DNA from: an uncultured Chlorobiales bacterium
Lineage (GTDB): Bacteria; Bacteroidota; Chlorobiia; Chlorobiales; Chlorobiaceae
NCBI GenBank assembly: GCA_903901395.1
Contig: CAIUQW010000418.1
Coordinates: forward strand, 1-8,017
DNA: 8,017 bases
Reading direction: 5' to 3'
Shown here: positions 1 to 5,956 of the stretch, one piece after another
Layout: each line of letters begins with the position of its first letter
Position numbering within the stretch: position 1 is the first letter of the stretch
Made by a program: the position numbers and the translations under genes
The notes under the pieces: generated by a model
The model's input: the letters and a program-made list of their open reading frames with translations, nothing else
Told to the model about the DNA's origin: nothing
The model's database searches: none

Positions 1-842
1 CCCTTGAAGATGGAGGACTGCATGTTCTTTTCGCGAGCCTTCATCCAGTTCACGTTGCCGCGCAGCGTGTTGATCTCGCCGTTGTGGCTCAAAAAGCGGT
101 AGGGATGGGCGCGATCCCAGCTCGGGAAGGTGTTGGTGCTGAAGCGGGAGTGCACCATCGCGATGGCGCTCTCCATGTCGGGGTCGCCCAGTTCGGGATA
201 GAACTCCTCGACCTGCTCGGGATTGAGCATGCCTTTATAGACAATCGTGCGAGCCGAAAAGCTCGACACGTAGAAGTAGCCGCTGCCAAGCAGACCGGCG
301 GTGAAGCGGACGCGCTTGAAAATACGGCGGCGGATAACGAAAAGCTTGCGCTCGAACTCGATATCGGTCATGCTGTCATTGCCGCGACCGACGAAAATCT
401 GCTTGACCACCGGCTCCTGCGAGCGGGCGGTTTCACCGAGCGTTGAGTTGTTCGTCGGCACCTTGCGCAGACCGAGATATTTCTGGCCTTCGGCCTGCAC
501 CATCTGACGGCAGATATCCTCGATGGCGCGGCGCTGCGAGAGGTCGGGCGGCAGAAACACCATGCCGACGCCATACTGCCCCGCCGGGGGCAGTTCGATA
601 TTCCGCTCGGCACAAACTTTGCGCATGAACTTGTCGGGGATCTGCATCAGGATGCCAGCGCCGTCGCCGGTGTTCTTCTCGAAGCCGGTCGCGCCGCGAT
701 GTTTCATGTTCACCAGAACCTGCAGGCCCTGCCTGATGATCTGATGGGACTTGGCGCCCTTGATGTTGGCGACGAAGCCAACGCCACAGGCATCATGCTC
801 GAACTGAGGATCGTACAGCCCACCCTCATGCTTTGCTTTCAT
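1..842 (-). CDS. gltB: Glutamate synthase large subunit, N-terminal part (runs off the left edge)
   Basis: Glutamate synthase transfers the amide of glutamine to 2-oxoglutarate, giving two glutamates in ammonia assimilation. Only the first 280 codons are present, covering much of the class II glutamine amidotransferase domain; the whole protein is normally about 1,500 residues. The reading frame gives the nucleophile motif CGVGFVA with Cys19, then HRGATGFEKNTGDGAGI near residues 52-68, HSRFSTNTFPSW, and the glutamine-binding stretch HNGEINTLRGN beginning at His253. In this family the residues before the cysteine are removed to expose it as the N-terminus, so an 18-residue propeptide is inferred. 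The ATG at 842 is the only start near the cysteine; no strong ribosome binding site precedes it. The small electron-transfer subunit (gltD) is not in the window. The gene is transcribed in the same direction as gpmA, 161 bases downstream of it. Confidence 0.93.
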   Translation of the reverse strand, partial: MKAKHEGGLYDPQFEHDACGVGFVANIKGAKSHQIIRQGLQVLVNMKHRGATGFEKNTGDGAGILMQIPDKFMRKVCAERNIELPPAGQYGVGMVFLPPDLSQRRAIEDICRQMVQAEGQKYLGLRKVPTNNSTLGETARSQEPVVKQIFVGRGNDSMTDIEFERKLFVIRRRIFKRVRFTAGLLGSGYFYVSSFSARTIVYKGMLNPEQVEEFYPELGDPDMESAIAMVHSRFSTNTFPSWDRAHPYRFLSHNGEINTLRGNVNWMKAREKNMQSSIFK

Positions 843-1003
843 ATTTTCAGGCACATCAATTCAGAAAAATTCAAAAAAACAGGACTTTCCTTGTGCAAAG
901 GGCAGAATATAAGGTATTGAACCATAAAATTCATGACCTTTTGCCTTCACGCTTGAACCTCCGGGCCAAACGAAACGGCGCGAAACCGGAACTCTTTGAA
1001 AGC

Positions 1004-1747
1004 TCAGGCTTTGCCCTGTTTGGCGACAGCCTCCACCGCTTTCTGCATCGCCTCCTGGTCGCCCAGATAGTAGTGCCTGATCGGCTTGAGATCGTCGTCA
1101 AGCTCGTAGACCAGCGGAATGCCGGTGGGAATGTTCAGACCGACAATATCCTCGTCGGAAATGTTGTCGAGGTACTTGATCAGCGCCCTGAGCGAGTTGC
1201 CGTGAGCCGTGATAATGACGCGCTTGCCGCCATTGATCATGGGCGCGATGGTTTCGTGCCAGTAGGGCAGGAAACGGGCAACCGTGTCTTTCAGGCACTC
1301 CGTCGCAGGCAGCTCTTCCGAGGATAGCGAGGCATAGCGAGGATCCTTGCCCGGCCAGAAATCGTCGCTCTCGGTGAGGGCCGGGGGCGGCGTGTCGTAG
1401 CTGCGACGCCAGACCAGCACCTGCTCGTCACCGTGGCGCTGGGCGGTCTCGGCTTTGTTGAGCCCTTGCAGCGCGCCGTAGTGGCGTTCGTTCAGACGCC
1501 AGCTCTTGGTGACGGGAATCCACATGAGATTCATCTCGTCGAGCACCGTCCAGAGCGTCCGGATGGCGCGTTTGAGCACCGAAGTGTAGGCGACGTCAAA
1601 TACGAAACCCTCGTCTTTGAGCAATTGGCCGGCGGCTTTCGCCTCTTCTCTTCCCTTTTCGGAAAGATCCACATCCACCCAGCCGGTAAAACGGTTTTCC
1701 CGGTTCCACTGGCTTTCACCATGCCTCAGCAGGACAAGTTTCTTCAT
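1004..1747 (-). CDS. gpmA: 2,3-bisphosphoglycerate-dependent phosphoglycerate mutase
   Basis: This cytoplasmic enzyme interconverts 3-phosphoglycerate and 2-phosphoglycerate in glycolysis and gluconeogenesis. The 247-residue product has every hallmark of the dPGM branch of the histidine phosphatase superfamily: [10 protein letters not shown] with the phospho-accepting His9, the FTGW loop, ERHYGAL with the acid/base Glu87, RRSYDTPPP at 115-122, and [10 protein letters not shown] with His182. These correspond to His11, Glu89 and His184 of the E. coli enzyme, which is about the same length. The ATG at 1745-1747 is preferred over an in-frame GTG three codons upstream because AAGGAG lies eight bases before this ATG, whereas the GTG overlaps the AAGGAG itself. 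It appears to be a single-gene unit with its own upstream promoter. Confidence 0.96.
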   Translation of the reverse strand: MKKLVLLRHGESQWNRENRFTGWVDVDLSEKGREEAKAAGQLLKDEGFVFDVAYTSVLKRAIRTLWTVLDEMNLMWIPVTKSWRLNERHYGALQGLNKAETAQRHGDEQVLVWRRSYDTPPPALTESDDFWPGKDPRYASLSSEELPATECLKDTVARFLPYWHETIAPMINGGKRVIITAHGNSLRALIKYLDNISDEDIVGLNIPTGIPLVYELDDDLKPIRHYYLGDQEAMQKAVEAVAKQGKA

Positions 1748-1755
1748 ATTCAACA

Positions 1756-1761
1756 CTCCTT
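1756..1761 (-). promoter_or_regulatory. Ribosome binding site of gpmA
   Basis: AAGGAG on the minus strand, eight bases ahead of the ATG at 1747. It decides the start of gpmA, because the upstream GTG alternative overlaps it. Confidence 0.7.
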
Positions 1762-1816
1762 GTGCTCGTCAATTGATTCTTGAAAAAGAAAAGAGGACGC
1801 CATTTACAGGCTTGGC

Positions 1817-1845
1817 AATTTAATATTCTGAAAAACTAATCTCAA
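1817..1845 (-). promoter_or_regulatory. Candidate sigma-70-type promoter for gpmA
   Basis: On the minus strand TTGAGA (1845-1840) is followed after exactly 17 bases by TAAATT (1822-1817). These match five of six and four of six consensus positions, in an AT-rich stretch. Transcription would start near 1810, giving a leader of about 60 bases before gpmA. This is inferred from sequence only. Confidence 0.4.
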
Positions 1846-2083
1846 ACTTTCTCTCAGATGCTCGTGAAGCCGCGTCACATTTGATCATCGGGGATTTTTT
1901 ATCAGGGGTATAGTAGCTCTTTGTGGCATTATCGTTCCAAATGTTATATCTTATATGCTTTTTGACGCTTGATGACCGTAGCTGACGTTCTGGCACCGGA
2001 AACCGCTGCCCGTCGGTCGGCTGAACAAGCCAGCACCCTTCGGGCTGCACCTCAGTAACCAGCATGTATCGGATCTGAACACC

Positions 2084-3346
2084 ATGAACCTCAACAATTT
2101 CAGATTAAAGCTCGGCGGAAAAGAGTACGTCCCTATCGTCATTGGCGGCATGGGAGTCAATATCTCGACTTCGGAGCTTGCCTTGTCGGCGGAACGGCTG
2201 GGGGGAATCGGTCATATCTCCGATGCAGAGGTAATGCAGGTTTGCGACCAGATTTTCGGAACCACCTATGTGGCTGAGAAGCGCCAGAAATACGCTTCAT
2301 TTATCAATAATCCCGACAAATCCGCGGTACAGTTTGATCTGGAGCAGCTCGCCGAGGCGCAGAAGCGCTACATCTCGTACACCATGAGCCAGAAAACGGG
2401 CAACGGTGCGATCTTCGTGAACTGCATGGAGAAGCTCTCGATGAACAACTCCGCCGCGACGCTCAAGGTGCGCATGGAAGCGGCTATGGATGCGGGCATT
2501 GACGGCATCACGCTGGCTGCGGGACTGAATCTCAGAAGCCTCGAACTCATCAGCGAGCACGAACGCTTCCGTGACGTCAAGATCGGCATCATCATCTCGT
2601 CGGTACGGGCGCTCTCCATCTTCCTGAAGCGCGCCGTGCGCCTGCAGCGGATGCCCGACTATATCGTGGTCGAAGGCCCGCTGGCGGGCGGCCATCTCGG
2701 CTTCGGCACCGACGACTGGCAGTCGTTCAAGCTGGAGACGATTGTCGCCGAGACGCTCGCCTTCCTGAAAAAGGAGAACCTCGACATTCCCATCATCCCG
2801 GCGGGTGGCATCTTCACCGGCACCGACGCGGTCGAGTACCTCAAGATGGGCGCCTCGGCTGTCCAGGTTGCCACGCGCTTCACCATCGCCAGAGAGGCAG
2901 GTATTCCGGACGAAGTCAAGCAGCGCTATCTCGATGCCCGCGAAGAGGATGTGGAGGTCAACACCGCCTCGCCGACAGGCTATCCAATGCGGATGCTCAA
3001 GCAGTCACCAACCCTTCAGTACGGCATGAAGCCGAACTGCGAAGGACTCGGCTACCTGCTCGACAACGACGGCAAGTGCACCTATATCGACGCTTACTAC
3101 TCGGCGCTCGAATCGAGAAATCCCGCCGAGAGCCGCTTCTTTGTCAAAGGCAAGACCTGCCTCTGCACCGGCATGGCGCGTTATGATTGCTGGACTTGCG
3201 GCCACACGGTTTCACGGCTGAAAGAGACCGCCAACCGCCTGCCGGACGGTTCGTGGCAACTGCCCTCCGCCGAAGATATTTTCATGGACTACCTCCTGAG
3301 CGAAAACCACTCGATCAGAAAACCGGAAGCCGGGATACTGAGCTGA
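2084..3346 (+). CDS. Nitronate monooxygenase / NAD(P)H-dependent flavin oxidoreductase family protein
   Basis: A 420-residue protein of the 2-nitropropane dioxygenase/FabK-like family, which are FMN-binding TIM-barrel enzymes. Visible landmarks are the N-terminal IVIGGMGVNIS segment (18-28), PLAGGHLGFG with family His204, the phosphate-binding PIIPAGGIFTGTDA (236-249) and GASAVQVATRF (256-266). Classical family members end soon after this point. Here a C-terminal extension of roughly 120 residues follows, containing LQYGMKPNCEGLGYLL and a cysteine-rich stretch with Cys359, Cys361, Cys369 and Cys372 (CxC then CxxC), plus Cys319 and Cys332. That could bind a metal or iron-sulfur cluster, which is inference. 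The true substrate is unknown; the family includes nitronate oxidation and enoyl-ACP reduction. The ATG at 2084 gives the complete barrel; only a weak GGA precedes it. Confidence 0.85.
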   Translation: MNLNNFRLKLGGKEYVPIVIGGMGVNISTSELALSAERLGGIGHISDAEVMQVCDQIFGTTYVAEKRQKYASFINNPDKSAVQFDLEQLAEAQKRYISYTMSQKTGNGAIFVNCMEKLSMNNSAATLKVRMEAAMDAGIDGITLAAGLNLRSLELISEHERFRDVKIGIIISSVRALSIFLKRAVRLQRMPDYIVVEGPLAGGHLGFGTDDWQSFKLETIVAETLAFLKKENLDIPIIPAGGIFTGTDAVEYLKMGASAVQVATRFTIAREAGIPDEVKQRYLDAREEDVEVNTASPTGYPMRMLKQSPTLQYGMKPNCEGLGYLLDNDGKCTYIDAYYSALESRNPAESRFFVKGKTCLCTGMARYDCWTCGHTVSRLKETANRLPDGSWQLPSAEDIFMDYLLSENHSIRKPEAGILS

Positions 3347-3403
3347 AAAAGGGGCGTTTTTTGCCTCTGAAGATCAGATAGCTTACCTTATCTCAAAAGG
3401 AGT

Positions 3404-3420
3404 GGAGGCGTCGCGCCTCC
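3404..3420 (+). repeat. Perfect inverted repeat (hairpin) between two genes
   Basis: GGAGGCG, a TCG loop and CGCCTCC form a 7-bp perfect GC-rich stem, 58 bases after the stop of the flavin oxidoreductase and 10 bases before the ATG at 3431. No T-run follows, so it is not a standard intrinsic terminator. It could attenuate readthrough or influence translation of the downstream gene. Confidence 0.45.
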
Positions 3421-3430
3421 GTTCCGGGAG

Positions 3431-4471
3431 ATGATTTCGGCCAGAAACCGGGTTCCTGCCACAATGAAAAGACAACTGTTTTCCTGGTTGAGGCTGTTGG
3501 CCTCGTTCATCATTCTGCTCATGGCGGCCATCGCCGTCAACCAGCTCTACAGCCTTTCGGTGGTGCTGAACGCCTTACTCCCCTACTCCGGTTATGCGTT
3601 TCTCGGCTTGTGGGCTCTCTTTTTCGCCGTGGTTCTTGTCGCGAGCTTGCGCCTCTGGAGCGCACCGAAGGTTCCACCACTGGCCGACCACGTCGGCGGC
3701 AGCAACTTCGAGCCATACATCGCGTATCTGGGCAAATCGCTCGCTGTGCATCACGCCCATCCCGACGGCGGCAAAAAGGAGCACGACCTGCGGTGGGTCA
3801 AGGCAAACCTGAAACTGCACGAGGTGGATGCGCTCAACGCGACCAAAACCGTGGCCACGAAGAACTTCTTCATCGGAGCCTTCGCGCAGAACACCTCGTA
3901 CGGCACGACCACCTCGCTCATCAACAACATCAAGCTGGTCTGGAACATCTACGCGAAGTACAACCGCAAACACTCGATCAGGGAGTTCCTGCGGCTGCTC
4001 AGGTCGGTCTACGAGTGCCTGCCGCTGTCGGATTTCGACAAAGAGGAGCTTCCGGCGCACATCAAGCCGATCATCCAGTGCTCCTTCAGCAACACGCTCT
4101 CCTCGCTGCTGCCTGGCGGGAACCTGCTGACGCCATTCTTCCTCAACCTGTTTCTCGCGGGCGCGACCAACACCTACCTGACCTGCCTGGCGGGCATCAT
4201 CACCTCCAAGCACTGCCAGATGCTCTCGCTCGAAGACAAGGAGGATATCGTGCAGCAAAGCATGTTCGAAGCGGCCTTCATGTTGCGTGAGATCGTCAAG
4301 GAGTGCAACCCGATTCTTTCCGTGACGATCAGCAACGCCGTCAAGAAAGCGGGCCTCGAAAGCCTCGACACCGTCACCGCCCCAACCTCCGGCAGCAGCG
4401 TCGCGCAGGACATCGTCTCCCACCTCGCCAGCTCGATCAAGCATATTATTATGGAGAGCGGGAAGGAGTGA
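3431..4471 (+). CDS. Predicted inner-membrane protein of unknown function, possibly YcjF/DUF697-like
   Basis: A 346-residue protein with two clear transmembrane segments near the N-terminus, residues about 19-40 (LRLLASFIILLMAAIAVNQL) and 54-75 (GYAFLGLWALFFAVVLVASL). Between about residues 80 and 220 it is soluble and mixed-charge, with a helical stretch LVWNIYAKYNRKHSIREFL (169-187). A further hydrophobic region runs from about 223 to 257 (LLPGGNLLTPFFLNLFLAGA), followed by a helical C-terminus. The layout of two N-terminal membrane passes, an LVWNIY-type helix and a later hydrophobic segment recalls the YcjF/DUF697 family, but I cannot confirm this. The start is uncertain: the ATG at 3431 has GGAG directly abutting it, and the ATG at 3464 (335 residues, MKRQLFSWL) gives a more typical positive N-terminus before the first membrane segment. 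GC-rich codon use matches its upstream neighbour. Confidence 0.75.
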   Translation: MISARNRVPATMKRQLFSWLRLLASFIILLMAAIAVNQLYSLSVVLNALLPYSGYAFLGLWALFFAVVLVASLRLWSAPKVPPLADHVGGSNFEPYIAYLGKSLAVHHAHPDGGKKEHDLRWVKANLKLHEVDALNATKTVATKNFFIGAFAQNTSYGTTTSLINNIKLVWNIYAKYNRKHSIREFLRLLRSVYECLPLSDFDKEELPAHIKPIIQCSFSNTLSSLLPGGNLLTPFFLNLFLAGATNTYLTCLAGIITSKHCQMLSLEDKEDIVQQSMFEAAFMLREIVKECNPILSVTISNAVKKAGLESLDTVTAPTSGSSVAQDIVSHLASSIKHIIMESGKE

Positions 4472-4627
4472 GGGGAAAATGATGGACGATGTGGACTGAG
4501 TGGAGAATGTAGCGATGGGAGGAAAGGCCGACGGGCGAACGGCTCAATAATCGATCAACGGTAGAGGCTGACGCGCTCAAGGATTTCATTGAACTTCTGC
4601 AAAACCTTCATCAAGCTCACGCACTGC
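4472..4627. other. Non-coding stretch at the left edge of the accessory region
   Basis: No convincing gene, hairpin or RNA is seen here. A minus-strand tail of about 22 codons (from about 4627 to 4562) is open directly downstream of the antitoxin-like gene, but is too short to interpret. No attC site or toxin gene is visible, although one would be expected if the antitoxin-like gene were an intact cassette. Confidence 0.4.
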
Positions 4628-4798
4628 CTACTCAAAAAGAATGGGTTCATGAAAGCCAAACTTTACCTCATCATAGGCATGAATATCAATCGAGTTCTTC
4701 AAAAAGTCGAGAATCTTCTCCCCCTCAGCAAGGGACAGTAACATCCTCGTCCGATGCTGATTCTCATCGACAATATACTGTGGATGCACCTTGATCAT
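4628..4798 (-). CDS. Small antitoxin-like protein without a toxin partner
   Basis: A 56-residue product beginning MIKVHPQYIVDENQ and containing LLSLAEGEKILDFL and IDIHAYDEVK. The pattern HPQYI-DENQ, a 'LPLAEWEEIL'-like helix and a D-I-x-AYD motif is what I recall from short Phd/YefM-like antitoxins of type II toxin-antitoxin modules; this is recognition from memory. The start at 4798 is chosen over a longer in-frame start at 5116 because GAGG lies eight bases upstream of this ATG, and because the longer frame would read through the attC site and antisense through the DUF4760 gene. No RelE/ParE-like toxin follows it on the minus strand, so the module is incomplete or the toxin has been lost. 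It sits directly after the cassette boundary and may itself be a decayed integron cassette. Confidence 0.55.
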   Translation of the reverse strand: MIKVHPQYIVDENQHRTRMLLSLAEGEKILDFLKNSIDIHAYDEVKFGFHEPILFE

Positions 4799-4811
4799 TT
4801 TGTTACCTCGG

Positions 4812-4831
4812 TCGATTATTGTTTCAATCGA
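4812..4831 (-). promoter_or_regulatory. Inverted repeat upstream of the antitoxin-like gene, possible operator
   Basis: TCGATT and AATCGA form 6-bp arms separated by 8 bases, 14 to 33 bases upstream of the ATG at 4798. Antitoxins commonly repress their own promoter through such palindromes; the role here is inferred from position only. Confidence 0.25.
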
Positions 4832-4866
4832 TACAATCTTGACAGCGACACCTGTGCGTTTCTGAA

Positions 4867-4944
4867 CGCTAACGTTTGATTTAACCGGCAAATGCCGGGA
4901 TGCGAAGCATGCCGGTATTTGCCGGTTGAACGAATGGTTAGCCC
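4867..4944 (-). other. attC recombination site (59-base-element type)
   Basis: On the minus strand: R'' box GGGCTAAC (4944-4937), then CATT, CGTTCAA leading into CCGGC, a long stem, GCCGGTTAAATCAAAC, and R' box GTTAGCG (4873-4867). The central stem pairs 4883-4903 with 4907-4927 (19 of 21 positions, loop GAA). It then continues through TT 4881-4882 with AA 4929-4930, leaving G4928 unpaired on the plus strand. The plus strand is the attC bottom strand, and a bulged G at this place is the conserved extrahelical base the integrase reads. The spacing of boxes (TAAC, 11 bases, CCGG ... CCGG, 11 bases, GTTAG) is like classical attC sites such as those of aadA cassettes. Confidence 0.85.
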
Positions 4945-5510
4945 ATGCTTTGTAGAGAGGCCATTTCTTTGATCTTATTGGTTCTATTCTGATCGAATGC
5001 TTCCGCTTGAATTGCCAACCACTGGAAGTCGTCCCAGAACTCTGGGGCCTTTCTCCGCTCCCGTTCACTAATGACACGACGTTCACAAATTGGCCATAGG
5101 CGACGTAATGAATCACTCCAATTATCGAGAATGATCTCTTTTGGAACCATTCCCCATCGCGCCATCATACCTACGACATCGAATGCTTGACATACCTCGT
5201 CAATCGCATCCCGCTCTTCTTGAAGTAAATCAATAGGATTCGAGTATGGCCTAAATTTATCTCGAAGCTCAAAGACGCGTCGGCGTGAAGTTCTTGCGGC
5301 TTCGCTTTGGAGAGAGTTAACACAGTATGTAAATCCTTGCGTCCAAGTTCCATGACGAGCAGCGCGAAATTGCTTTAGTGCGGCAAGGACCCCCATAACC
5401 ACAACCATTAACGTAGCCAATTGAATCACGATCGAAAGTAGATTGAAAAGTTCTGTACTCATATGCCCTTATCTCTGGAGTTAGAGGACTAAAATGTGTT
5501 GTGGGGCTAA
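4873..5510 (-). mobile_element. Integron gene cassette (638 bp) carrying a DUF4760-like gene
   Basis: The element is bounded on the minus strand by GTTAGCCC (5511-5504) at its 5' edge and GTTAGCG (4873-4867) at its 3' edge. Integron integrase cuts between the G and the first T of GTT, which defines the cassette as 5510 down to 4873. It holds one gene, a 48-base leader, and an attC site overlapping the stop codon. The box beside the stop, GGGCTAAC, is the exact complement of GTTAGCCC at the far end. This is what a circularised cassette must show, since those two boxes would pair in its complete attC. GC content is lower than in the flanking core genes. No integrase gene or attI-linked promoter is in the window, so this may be a solitary cassette at a secondary site or the edge of an array. 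Confidence 0.8.
4938..5462 (-). CDS. Cassette-borne membrane-anchored protein, DUF4760-like
   Basis: A 174-residue protein with one N-terminal membrane helix (about residues 9-30, SIVIQLATLMVVVMGVLAAL) followed by a soluble helical domain. That domain carries RRRVFELRDKF (60-70), ERDAIDEVCQAFDVVGMMARWGMV (83-106), a conserved-looking NWSDSLRRLWP (114-124) and an FWDDFQWLA motif (142-150). The R-x-x-x-x-ELR, E-VC--FD-VG---R-G and W--F-WL pattern matches what I remember of DUF4760, a family of unknown function common in accessory DNA. The TAA stop lies inside the attC R'' box, as is typical of integron cassettes. The leader is only 48 bases and has a weak AAGGG just ahead of the ATG at 5462. 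Expression would depend on outside transcription or a cryptic promoter. Codon use is AT-richer than in neighbouring core genes. I assign no function. Confidence 0.8.
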   Translation of the reverse strand: MSTELFNLLSIVIQLATLMVVVMGVLAALKQFRAARHGTWTQGFTYCVNSLQSEAARTSRRRVFELRDKFRPYSNPIDLLQEERDAIDEVCQAFDVVGMMARWGMVPKEIILDNWSDSLRRLWPICERRVISERERRKAPEFWDDFQWLAIQAEAFDQNRTNKIKEMASLQSMG

Positions 5511-5545
5511 CAATGTTTAGACATATCTTCCTAATCCTGAAAAGG

Positions 5546-5562
5546 CAGAAAGCTGCTTTCTG
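5546..5562 (-). repeat. Perfect inverted repeat upstream of the cassette
   Basis: CAGAAAG, CAG loop (minus strand), CTTTCTG: a 7-bp perfect stem followed on the minus strand by CCTTTT. It could act as a weak terminator for minus-strand transcription ahead of the cassette, or be the remains of a recombination-site hairpin. It stands 35 bases from the cassette edge. Confidence 0.35.
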
Positions 5563-5626
5563 TATAAAACAGCTCTAAAATCATCATTACAGACCAGCTA
5601 ATTAATTATTCCTAAAAAACTTAATA

Positions 5627-5698
5627 GCACTAACCATCATTTAAACCTGCCGGTTTATACAGATCAGTCTAAACCGGCAATACACACGGCATTACTCA
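5627..5698 (-). other. Degenerate attC-like site
   Basis: On the minus strand a stop codon in GAGTAAT is followed by 13 bases, then CCGG in a perfect 10-bp stem (TGCCGGTTTA at 5679-5670 with TAAACCGGCA at 5657-5648, 12-base loop), then TTTAAATGATG and a GTTAGTGC box (5634-5627). The order and spacing resemble the intact attC at 4867-4944, including the shared CCGGTT core. However, the 5' box lacks the AAC of the consensus and the outer arms pair poorly. It is best read as a decayed or divergent attC. Confidence 0.4.
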
Positions 5699-5769
5699 AA
5701 GAACGCTTCGTCTAACTCTGTTGCAAACGTAGGCGCAACATATATATCAGCATTTCCGTCGCTCGTGTG
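5692..5769 (-). pseudogene. C-terminal gene remnant ending in the attC-like site
   Basis: A 25-codon minus-strand tail, ending NADIYVAPTFATELDEAFFE and a TAA. It is preceded in frame by a TGA at 5772-5770. It has no start codon and no length to be a gene. Its stop sits in the left box of the degenerate attC-like site, the same arrangement as in the intact cassette, so it may be the tail of an older cassette gene truncated at about 5770. The protein family is not recognised. Confidence 0.35.
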
Positions 5770-5771
5770 TC

Positions 5772-5914
5772 ATCGGCTCTGATCTGCTCATTCGGAAGGA
5801 CGTCTCGGGAGGGGCACTGCATAAGCTCGACGGCGAAGCTTACAAGAATATCTACGAAGATTACCTGATTTTTACAAAACCAAATAACAATTTGTCAGAC
5901 ATCTTCCTGACCTA
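5772..5914 (+). pseudogene. C-terminal remnant of an unrecognised gene
   Basis: The plus strand is open from after a TAG at 5730 to the TAA at 5912-5914. From 5772 it reads IGSDLLIRKDVSGGALHKLD and continues through YKNIYEDYLIFTKPNNNLSDIF to the stop. The composition is protein-like (balanced charge, aromatic-rich, third-position GC in its first half), yet no start codon or N-terminal domain is present. The coding look ends near 5770, where the oppositely oriented minus-strand remnant begins. I infer a host gene whose upstream part was removed when the cassette region was inserted or rearranged. The family is not recognised. Confidence 0.4.
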
Positions 5915-5956
5915 AAACCCCTCAGCCTCCAGATTCTCTTCTCCCTTATTCTTATT

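Larger units (their letters stand above)
1748..2083. other. Divergent intergenic region between gpmA and the flavin oxidoreductase gene
   Basis: A 336-base spacer between two divergently transcribed genes. The gpmA side (about 1790-1960) is AT-rich and holds the gpmA promoter candidate. A weak plus-strand promoter candidate, TTGTGG at 1921-1926 and TATATC at 1945-1950 with an 18-base spacer, could serve the gene at 2084. The part from about 1960 to 2083 is GC-richer. It is open on the minus strand as an 81-codon frame (2065-1820), but I see no family resemblance and do not annotate it as a gene. Confidence 0.5.

Noticed and set aside
833..1327. 164-codon plus-strand frame
   Set aside because: Antisense to gpmA and to the gltB leader; no family features.
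1820..2065. 81-codon minus-strand frame between gpmA and the flavin oxidoreductase gene
   Set aside because: No recognised family or ribosome binding site. It crosses a sharp base-composition change, overlaps the gpmA promoter candidate, and would begin only 18 bases from the divergent start at 2084.
3345..3366. Possible intrinsic terminator after the flavin oxidoreductase gene
   Set aside because: The T-run lies inside the loop of the only available short stem rather than after it, so the structure does not fit a standard terminator.
3575..4444. 289-codon minus-strand frame
   Set aside because: Antisense to the membrane protein gene; its Arg/Val/Asp/Glu-rich composition is typical of a shadow frame in GC-rich coding DNA.
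4799..5116. N-terminal extension of the antitoxin-like gene to a start at 5116
   Set aside because: It would read antisense-free but out of frame through the DUF4760 gene and across the attC hairpin; the start at 4798 has its own GAGG site and matches the recognisable protein.
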